Below are positions 5,759-11,683 of a DNA stretch of 28,231 nt, one piece after another. Below the pieces are notes generated by a model. It worked only from the letters and a program-made list of their open reading frames with translations, did no database searches and was not told the origin of the DNA. A program made the position numbers and the translations under genes. How positions within the stretch are numbered: the first letter of the stretch is position 1; every line of letters starts with the position of its first letter. The stretch is from positions 1 through 28,231 of the forward strand of contig NZ_QSEK01000034.1 in the NCBI RefSeq assembly GCF_003464165.1. Direction: 5' to 3'. This stretch comes from Eubacterium sp. AM49-13BH. Lineage in GTDB: Bacteria; Bacillota; Clostridia; Lachnospirales; Lachnospiraceae.

Positions 5759-6520
5759 ATGAAACAGTTAAATGAAAAAGTTGCTATTGTAACAGGAGCA
5801 GGTCAGGGAATAGGTAAAGGAATTGCTCTTTGTCTTGCAAAAAGAGGGGTTAAGGTTATTGCAACGGGACGTAGAGCAGAGCCAATTGAGCAGACAATTG
5901 CAGAGATTAAGGAATTAGGTGGAGAAGGCTTTGCGTTTGCATGCGATTCAGCAGACAGAGCAAGAGTTGAAGAGGTTGTTAAGGCTGCTGCAGAAAAGTA
6001 TGGAACAGTTGATGTTGTAGTAAACAACGCACAGGCTATAGTTCCTTCTGCCCCAGTTGAAGAAACTTCTTATGATAATATGCTTAAGGCATGGCAAAGT
6101 GGTGTAATTGGTTCGCTTAACTATATGCAGGCTGCATTCCCTTATATGAAGGAACAGCATGAAGGAAGAATTATTAACTTCGCTTCTGCAACAGGTATGT
6201 TTGGTATTGCAGGACAGTTAGCTTATGGTTCTAACAAGGAAGCATTAAGAGGTATGACTAAGATTGCAGCTAAGGAATGGGGACAGTATGGTATATGTGT
6301 CAATATCGTTCTTCCAGGAGCTGAATCACCAGCAGCTAAGGCATGGGCTGAGAAGTTTCCAGAGGAATATGCGAAGCAGGTTAACCTTAATCCTATGAAG
6401 CGTTTTGGTGATCCAGAGACAGATATTGCTCCAGTCATTGCATTTTTAGCTGGTCCGGATTCATGCTATTTTTCAGGACAGAGCGTGATTGTTGATGGTG
6501 CTAATTCTATAATGCCATAA
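5759..6520 (+). CDS. SDR family NAD(P)-dependent oxidoreductase
   Basis: This 253-residue classical short-chain dehydrogenase/reductase has a Rossmann fold and is cytoplasmic. The cofactor loop GAGQGIGKG lies near residues 14-22. ATGRRAEP after beta2 has basic residues that favour NADP(H). VNNAQA replaces the usual NNAG. Ser in INFASATG, Tyr in AYGSNK and the Lys four residues later complete the catalytic triad. The C-terminal region (IAPVIAFLAGPDSCYFSGQSVIVDGA) is like FabG and glucose dehydrogenase homologues. The start follows GGAGG by 7 bases. It stands alone between two promoters. The substrate cannot be told from the sequence; a FabG role is unlikely without fatty-acid genes nearby. Confidence 0.88.
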   Translation: MKQLNEKVAIVTGAGQGIGKGIALCLAKRGVKVIATGRRAEPIEQTIAEIKELGGEGFAFACDSADRARVEEVVKAAAEKYGTVDVVVNNAQAIVPSAPVEETSYDNMLKAWQSGVIGSLNYMQAAFPYMKEQHEGRIINFASATGMFGIAGQLAYGSNKEALRGMTKIAAKEWGQYGICVNIVLPGAESPAAKAWAEKFPEEYAKQVNLNPMKRFGDPETDIAPVIAFLAGPDSCYFSGQSVIVDGANSIMP

Positions 6521-6544
6521 TGGCTATATACATATTGAAATAAT

Positions 6545-6573
6545 TTGCTTTTTGGCGGTTCATGGAATATAAT
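6545..6573 (+). promoter_or_regulatory. Promoter of the carbamate kinase gene
   Basis: TTGCTT (6545-6550), a 17-base spacer and TATAAT (6568-6573). It lies in the 92-base gap after the SDR gene, giving the kinase its own transcription start near 6580. Confidence 0.75.
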
Positions 6574-6612
6574 ATTTACATCAATAATAATCGTGTATGA
6601 GAGGTTTATGTT

Positions 6613-7551
6613 ATGGATAATAAGAGAATTGTAGTTGCCTTAGGAAGAAATGCATTTGGAAAGACATTTCCAGAGCAGCAGCAGAATGTTAAGAAAGCAG
6701 CAGTGGCAATAGCTGATCTTGTTGAAGCTAAGTATCAGGTTGTTATTACACACAGTAATGGACCACAGGTCGGTATGATTCAGACAGCAATGACTGAGTT
6801 TGCAAGACTTGAGCCTGATGACAGAACAGTTGCTCCTATGTCTGTATGCGGAGCCATGAGTGAAGGTTATATTGGATATGATCTTCAGAATGCCATAAGA
6901 GAAGAGCTTATTAACAGAGGAATATATAAGACAGTTTCAACTATTATTACTCAGGTAAGAGTTGATCCTTTTGATATTGCTTTCAGCGAACCATCTAAGG
7001 TTATTGGTAGATATATGTCTAAAGAAGAAGCTGATGCTGAAGAAGAGAAGGGCAATTATGTAGTTGAAGAAGAGCCTGGAAAGTTCAGAAGAATAATTGC
7101 TTCACCTATGCCAATCGATATATATGAGATTGATGCTGTCAAGGCATTGCTTGATGCTGATCAGGTTGTTATTGCAGCTGGTGGTGGAGGAATTCCTGTA
7201 TTACAGCAGGGCTCACATCTTAAGGGTGCAAGTGCTATTATTGAAAAGGATTATACAGCTGCCAAGTTAGCAGAGCTTGTTGGAGCAGGAACATTACTTT
7301 TCCTTACAGCATATGACAAGCTTACTATTGGAATGGGAACACCAGAGGAGAAGGTATTTGATACAGTTTCTGCATCAGATCTTCACCAGTATATTAAAGA
7401 TGGTCATTTCCCAGCAGTCACAACTTTCCCTAAGGTTGACGCTTCTATCAGATTCGTAACAGCAGATAAGGAAAGAAAGGCTATTATAGCTAATCTTGAG
7501 AAAGCTAAGGAAGGTCTTGCAGGAAAGACAGGAACTACAATAACAGCATAG
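6613..7551 (+). CDS. arcC: Carbamate kinase
   Basis: This 312-residue member of the amino acid kinase superfamily is predicted to catalyse carbamoyl phosphate + ADP = carbamate + ATP in the cytoplasm, the last step of arginine or agmatine fermentation. THSNGPQVG near residues 46-54, AAGGGGIPV near 191-199, the Lys of IEKDY, and the C-terminal FPKVDASIRFV segment are typical. At the N-terminus it reads VVALGRNAFG where most carbamate kinases read ALGGNA. The second Gly, which lies at the phosphate-binding turn, is an Arg. No arginine deiminase or ornithine transcarbamylase gene lies next to it. It has its own promoter and terminator, so it is a single-gene unit. Confidence 0.88.
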   Translation: MDNKRIVVALGRNAFGKTFPEQQQNVKKAAVAIADLVEAKYQVVITHSNGPQVGMIQTAMTEFARLEPDDRTVAPMSVCGAMSEGYIGYDLQNAIREELINRGIYKTVSTIITQVRVDPFDIAFSEPSKVIGRYMSKEEADAEEEKGNYVVEEEPGKFRRIIASPMPIDIYEIDAVKALLDADQVVIAAGGGGIPVLQQGSHLKGASAIIEKDYTAAKLAELVGAGTLLFLTAYDKLTIGMGTPEEKVFDTVSASDLHQYIKDGHFPAVTTFPKVDASIRFVTADKERKAIIANLEKAKEGLAGKTGTTITA

Positions 7552-7581
7552 TAATTGTATGATAATTGAATCAGATTATGG

Positions 7582-7609
7582 AGGGCAGGTACAATGTGCC
7601 TGTCCTTTT
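7582..7609 (+). terminator. Terminator of carbamate kinase gene
   Basis: An 11-bp stem pairs 7582-7592 with 7596-7606 (two G-U pairs, loop AAT) and ends in TTTT. The remaining gap, 7610-7735, contains no gene I can support. Confidence 0.85.
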
Positions 7610-7735
7610 GTTATGCATTTTTTGTAGTCATATGATTAAAAAATGTGAAAACTATTCCGAATGTGACGTGAAAATGACGGATTGCGACGAGATAACTACA
7701 GAATAAGACATTAGCAACACAAGCAGTTATAAAGA

Positions 7736-7744
7736 TGATATAAT
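7736..7744 (+). promoter_or_regulatory. Possible extended -10 promoter
   Basis: TGATATAAT (7736-7744) is a strong extended -10. No good -35 is found at 16-18 bases upstream. It sits 22 bases before the orphan gene start. Confidence 0.45.
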
Positions 7745-7765
7745 TACCAAGTCGGAAGAATAATC

Positions 7766-8134
7766 ATGATTGGGGGAAGATTGCTGGTATTTAACATGTT
7801 TTGCAAAGAGAATGTAATGTGCGTATGCTTTGAGAGAAATTTTCTTGCAATGGGCAATTCATTGGAGGATTTCTGGAGTATTAACAAAAAGTACATGCAT
7901 GGATTTTCAAGAGAGGAGGATGAAGAATTTATAAGACAATATAAAAATGTTCTTATTGTTATGTCAAAAGATTTTTTAACAGATCTTAAGTCACTATATT
8001 ATATGGATGTGTTAAAAAGTCTTAAGAATAAGGGTGCAGTCAGTATAATGGCAATGATTGATATTGATGTTGTGCTGCCAGAAAGATATAATTGGATTAA
8101 CGATGAAGATGTGGACAGAATAGCTTTTTATTAA
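7766..8134 (+). CDS. Hypothetical protein, 122 residues
   Basis: I do not recognise this gene. It encodes an acidic soluble protein with no signal peptide or clear membrane helix. The pattern around residues 60-95 (a hydrophobic strand NVLIVMSKDFL, then an amphipathic helix, then a strand VSIMAMIDIDV) suggests an alpha/beta fold. It faintly recalls the second half of TIR-like domains, but the first part of such a domain and its catalytic Glu context are not visible, so I do not assign it. GGAAGA about 6 bases upstream supports start 7766; an ATG at 7796 with GGGGGAAG further upstream is an alternative. It has its own putative -10, and a promoter for the next gene follows. Confidence 0.6.
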   Translation: MIGGRLLVFNMFCKENVMCVCFERNFLAMGNSLEDFWSINKKYMHGFSREEDEEFIRQYKNVLIVMSKDFLTDLKSLYYMDVLKSLKNKGAVSIMAMIDIDVVLPERYNWINDEDVDRIAFY

Positions 8135-8141
8135 TATTTGC

Positions 8142-8170
8142 TTGCATTTATGGGCGGGAATCTCTATAAT
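8142..8170 (+). promoter_or_regulatory. Promoter of the ABC-F gene
   Basis: TTGCAT (8142-8147), a 17-base spacer and TATAAT (8165-8170). The leader of about 60 bases to the start codon is AT-rich and shows no clear attenuator or leader peptide. Confidence 0.7.
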
Positions 8171-8238
8171 CAACTTTGTATGATTATTTTTATAATAGAT
8201 TATTAACTATTATGCGTATTTTTTGGAGGAGATTATTA

Positions 8239-9876
8239 ATGATTAGTGCTAATAATGTAACACTTAGAATCGGTAAGAAGGCTCTTTTTGAGGATGTTAA
8301 TATTAAGTTCACAGAAGGTAACTGCTATGGACTTATAGGTGCGAATGGTGCCGGAAAGTCAACATTTTTAAAAATTCTTACAGGACAGATAGAACCTAGC
8401 AAGGGTGATGTCTCTATCACACCAGGCCAGAGATTATCTTTCTTAGAGCAGGATCACTTCAAGTATGATGAATATAATGTTCTTGATACAGTAATCATGG
8501 GTAATGAAAGACTTTATCAGATTATGAAAGAGAAAGAAGCTATATATGCCAAGGAAGATTTTACAGAGGAAGACGGCAATAAGGCAAGTGAGCTTGAGGC
8601 TGAATTCGCTGATATGAATGGCTGGGAGGCTGAGTCAGATGCTGCACAGCTTCTTAACGGACTTGGTGTTGGAACTGATCTTCATTACAAGACAATGGCT
8701 GAGCTTAATGGTAGTGAGAAGGTGAAAGTACTTCTTGCAAAGGCTCTTTTCGGTAATCCTGATATTCTGCTTTTAGATGAGCCTACTAACCACCTTGATC
8801 TTGATGCTATTGCATGGTTAGAGGAGTTTCTTATTAATTTTGAGAATACTGTTATTGTTGTATCACATGACAGATATTTCCTTAATAAAGTATGTACACA
8901 GATTGCAGATATTGATTATGCTAAGATTCAGCTCTATGCAGGTAATTATGATTTCTGGTATGAGTCAAGTCAGCTTATTATCAAGCAGATGAAGGAAGCT
9001 AATAAGAAGAAGGAAGAAAAGATTAAAGAATTACAGGACTTTATCCAGAGATTCTCAGCTAATGCTTCTAAGTCTAAGCAGGCTACTTCAAGAAAGAGAG
9101 CACTTGAGAAGATTGAGTTAGATGAGATCAGACCATCAAGCAGAAAGTATCCATATATTGACTTCAGACCAGCAAGAGAGATTGGTAACGAAGTACTTAC
9201 AGTAGAGGGAATCTCTAAGACTATTGATGGTGTTAAGGTACTTGATAATGTATCATTTATCGTTAACCACGATGATAAGATAGCATTTGTAGGTTCTAAT
9301 GAGCTTGCTACAACTACACTTTTCAATATTATTACAGGTAACATGGAACCTGATGAGGGAAGCTATAAATGGGGTGTTACAACATCACAGGCTTATTTCC
9401 CTAAGGATAGTGCTGCTGAATTTAACAGAGAAGATACTATTGTTGAATGGCTTACACAGTATTCACCAGATCCGGATCCTACTTATGTAAGAGGATTCCT
9501 TGGAAGAATGCTTTTTGCCGGAGATGATGGAGTTAAGAAGGTTAAGGTATTATCAGGAGGAGAGAAGGTAAGATGTCTTATATCCAAGATGATGATATGT
9601 GGAGCTAATGTATTAGTATTTGATGATCCTACTAACCACCTTGATATGGAGTCAATCACAGCTCTTAACAACGGACTTATTAAGTTCCCTGGTGTAACAT
9701 TATTTACATCACACGATCACCAGTTCATCCAGACAACTGCTAACCGTATTATGGAAATCGTTCCAAGCGGACAGCTTATTGATAAGATAACAACATACGA
9801 TGAGTATCTTGCAAGTGATGAGATGGCAAGAAAGCGTCAGGGCTTTGCAGAAGCAGCTTCTGATGATGAAGATTAA
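8239..9876 (+). CDS. ABC-F family ATPase (YbiT-like)
   Basis: This 545-residue soluble protein has two ATP-binding cassettes and no membrane part. ABC-F proteins act on the ribosome as translation factors, and some protect against antibiotics. Cassette 1 has Walker A GANGAGKS near residues 36-43, a signature reading LNGSEKV instead of LSGGQ, and LLLDEPTNHLD. A charged linker with EANKKKEEKIKELQ follows. Cassette 2 has VGSNELATTTLF where Walker A should be, LSGGEKVRCL as signature, VFDDPTNHLD (Asp in place of the catalytic Glu) and a normal SHDHQF switch. The altered signature 1 and Walker A 2 are, from memory, typical of the YbiT-like group. Start 8239 follows GGAGGAGA at 8225-8232. It forms a single-gene unit. 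Confidence 0.9.
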   Translation: MISANNVTLRIGKKALFEDVNIKFTEGNCYGLIGANGAGKSTFLKILTGQIEPSKGDVSITPGQRLSFLEQDHFKYDEYNVLDTVIMGNERLYQIMKEKEAIYAKEDFTEEDGNKASELEAEFADMNGWEAESDAAQLLNGLGVGTDLHYKTMAELNGSEKVKVLLAKALFGNPDILLLDEPTNHLDLDAIAWLEEFLINFENTVIVVSHDRYFLNKVCTQIADIDYAKIQLYAGNYDFWYESSQLIIKQMKEANKKKEEKIKELQDFIQRFSANASKSKQATSRKRALEKIELDEIRPSSRKYPYIDFRPAREIGNEVLTVEGISKTIDGVKVLDNVSFIVNHDDKIAFVGSNELATTTLFNIITGNMEPDEGSYKWGVTTSQAYFPKDSAAEFNREDTIVEWLTQYSPDPDPTYVRGFLGRMLFAGDDGVKKVKVLSGGEKVRCLISKMMICGANVLVFDDPTNHLDMESITALNNGLIKFPGVTLFTSHDHQFIQTTANRIMEIVPSGQLIDKITTYDEYLASDEMARKRQGFAEAASDDED

Positions 9877-9890
9877 TAATTAGCAGACGA

Positions 9891-9931
9891 ATAGGCGGAC
9901 GCATTAAGAAATTAGTGCGGACGCCTATTTT
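9891..9931 (+). terminator. Terminator after the ABC-F gene
   Basis: ATAGGCG (9891-9897) pairs with CGCCTAT (9922-9928), and an inner stem CGCATTAA pairs with TTAGTGCG across a two-base mismatch. A short T run follows. Confidence 0.78.
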
Positions 9932-10008
9932 ACTACATGAAAAAGACATATAGTTCTGTAATTGAATTTTAAGATTGATTTACAAGAGTTATCAAATTAA
10001 TTACCAGA

Positions 10009-10036
10009 TTGACAAATACCACATATTTGTTATACT
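10009..10036 (+). promoter_or_regulatory. Promoter of thiC
   Basis: A perfect -35 TTGACA (10009-10014), a 16-base spacer and TATACT (10031-10036). Transcription would start near 10043, just ahead of the riboswitch. Confidence 0.78.
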
Positions 10037-10054
10037 TAGCACATATTATATATA

Positions 10055-10150
10055 CAGGGGAGCATAAGGGCTGTGTAAGCAGTGGCTGCTGAGAGGGATT
10101 AAGTTCCGACCCATAACCTGATGTGGATAATGCCACCGTAGGGATTCTTA
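10055..10150 (+). ncRNA. TPP riboswitch (THI element) controlling thiC
   Basis: The conserved THI-box blocks appear in order: GGGGAGC (10057-10063), CTGAGAGGG (10089-10097), CCGACCC (10107-10113), ACCTGAT (10116-10122), GGATAATGCCA (10125-10135) and GTAGGGA (10138-10144). In known examples these form the pyrimidine- and pyrophosphate-sensing arms that bind thiamine pyrophosphate and shut off the gene when TPP is plentiful. The P3 side has an extended arm (about 10064-10086). Closing stem P1 is not obvious from the flanks. Downstream, AAGGGCT (10152-10158) and AGCTCTT (10162-10168) form a weak hairpin without a good T run. Whether control is by termination or by translation is therefore unclear. 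Confidence 0.93.
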
Positions 10151-10246
10151 AAAGGGCTTTTTAGCTCTTCATTTGATTGTTTCAATATCGAATTTCCACA
10201 AGGCTTATGATTTTTCCTGTTAATTACCCAGAATGGAGGAATACAT

Positions 10247-11554
10247 ATGGAATACGCAACACAGATGGATGCTGCAAGAAAAGGCATTGTTACTAAAGAA
10301 ATGGAAATTGTTGCAAAGAAAGAAAATATAGATGTCGAGAGTTTAAGACAGCTTATAGCTAAGGGACAGGTTATCATTCCTGCCAATAAGAATCATAAAT
10401 GTCTTGACCCTAATGGTATCGGAAATAAGTTAAGAACTAAGATTAATGTTAATCTTGGAACTTCAAGAGACTGCGTGGATCTTGATATGGAGCTTGACAA
10501 GGTTAATAACGCTGTAAAGATGGGTGCGGAAGCTATCATGGATCTTTCTTCTTTCGGAGATACACAGAAGTTCAGAAGAAAGCTGACATCAGAATGTCCG
10601 GCAACAATTGGAACAGTTCCTATATATGATGCAGTTGTATATTATCATAAGGCACTTAAGGATATCACTGCACAGGAGTGGCTTGATGTTGTAGAAATGC
10701 ATGCTAAAGACGGCGTTGATTTCATGACTATACACTGTGGTATCAACAAGGCTACAGCTAAGAAGTTCAGAGCAGATAAGAGACTTATGAATATTGTATC
10801 AAGAGGCGGTTCTATCATATATGCATGGATGGAGATGACAGGAAATGAGAATCCGTTCTTTGAATATTATGACAGAGTGCTTGAGATATGCCGAGAATAT
10901 GATGTTACAATGAGTCTTGGAGATGCGTGCAGACCGGGATGTATTATGGATGCATCAGATATCTCACAGATTGAAGAACTTGTTACACTTGGCGAGCTTA
11001 CAAGAAGAGCATGGGAGAAGGATGTCCAGGTTATGGTTGAAGGACCAGGACATATGCCTCTTAACCAGATTAAGGCTAATATGGAGATTCAGCAGACAAT
11101 ATGCAAGGGAGCTCCTTTCTATGTATTAGGACCTCTTGTTACTGATATAGCTCCGGGGTATGATCACATTACAGCAGCAATTGGAGGAGCTATCGCAGCT
11201 ACTTACGGAGCATCATTCCTGTGCTATGTAACACCTGCAGAGCATCTTAGATTACCTGATCTTAATGATGTTAAGGAAGGAATAATTGCTTCTAAGATTG
11301 CAGCACATGCAGCTGATATTGCGAAGGGTGTACCGGGTGCAATAGATTGGGATTATAAGATGGATAAGGCAAGAAAGGTTCTTGACTGGGAAGCAATGTT
11401 TGATGTTGCGATTGATCCTGAGAAGGCGAGAGCATACAGAGCTTCATCTAAGCCTGAGAAGGAAGATACATGTTCTATGTGCGGTAACTTCTGTGCTGTA
11501 AAGAATATGAACAAGATTATGGAAGGCGAGATTGTAAGTATATTCGATGAATAA
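10247..11554 (+). CDS. thiC: Phosphomethylpyrimidine synthase ThiC
   Basis: This 435-residue radical-SAM enzyme turns aminoimidazole ribotide into hydroxymethylpyrimidine phosphate, the pyrimidine half of thiamine. The length fits the short bacterial/archaeal form without the long N-terminal extension. Recognisable segments are [54 protein letters not shown] and [14 protein letters not shown]. The iron-sulfur cysteines are at the C-terminus in CSMCGNFC, a CX2CX3C spacing where E. coli has CX2CX4C. Start 10247 follows GGAGGA by 6 bases. It is under the TPP riboswitch just upstream and ends at its own terminator, so it is monocistronic; no other thi gene is in the window. Confidence 0.95.
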   Translation: MEYATQMDAARKGIVTKEMEIVAKKENIDVESLRQLIAKGQVIIPANKNHKCLDPNGIGNKLRTKINVNLGTSRDCVDLDMELDKVNNAVKMGAEAIMDLSSFGDTQKFRRKLTSECPATIGTVPIYDAVVYYHKALKDITAQEWLDVVEMHAKDGVDFMTIHCGINKATAKKFRADKRLMNIVSRGGSIIYAWMEMTGNENPFFEYYDRVLEICREYDVTMSLGDACRPGCIMDASDISQIEELVTLGELTRRAWEKDVQVMVEGPGHMPLNQIKANMEIQQTICKGAPFYVLGPLVTDIAPGYDHITAAIGGAIAATYGASFLCYVTPAEHLRLPDLNDVKEGIIASKIAAHAADIAKGVPGAIDWDYKMDKARKVLDWEAMFDVAIDPEKARAYRASSKPEKEDTCSMCGNFCAVKNMNKIMEGEIVSIFDE

Positions 11555-11569
11555 TTAATGCTTAATATG

Positions 11570-11609
11570 AAAGGCGGAATATGCATGGAAATGTGTATTC
11601 TGCCTTTTT
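11570..11609 (+). terminator. Terminator of thiC
   Basis: A 16-bp stem pairs 11570-11585 with 11592-11607 (a few G-U pairs, 6-base loop) and ends in a T run. Confidence 0.9.
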
Positions 11610-11616
11610 CTTATAT

Positions 11617-11645
11617 TTGCCTTGGAAGGGGATAAATGGTATAAT
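11617..11645 (+). promoter_or_regulatory. Main promoter of the ftsK-murE-priA...rpe cluster
   Basis: TTGCCT (11617-11622), a 17-base spacer and TATAAT (11640-11645), with TG at 11637-11638. It directly follows the thiC terminator and is the clearest promoter before the 15-kb run of genes. Internal promoters further down cannot be excluded. Confidence 0.75.
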
Positions 11646-11683
11646 ATCATGATGCGTGATGATGATATGAAGGAGTGAAAGTT

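Noticed and set aside
5759..6520. FabG (3-oxoacyl-ACP reductase) assignment for the SDR protein
   Set aside because: The SDR core is shared by many enzymes, the NNAG motif is altered to NNAQ, and no fatty-acid synthesis genes are nearby.
7766..8134. TIR-domain defence protein
   Set aside because: Only a faint pattern in the second half matches; the first strand/loop and a convincing catalytic Glu are not seen, and there is no partner gene nearby.
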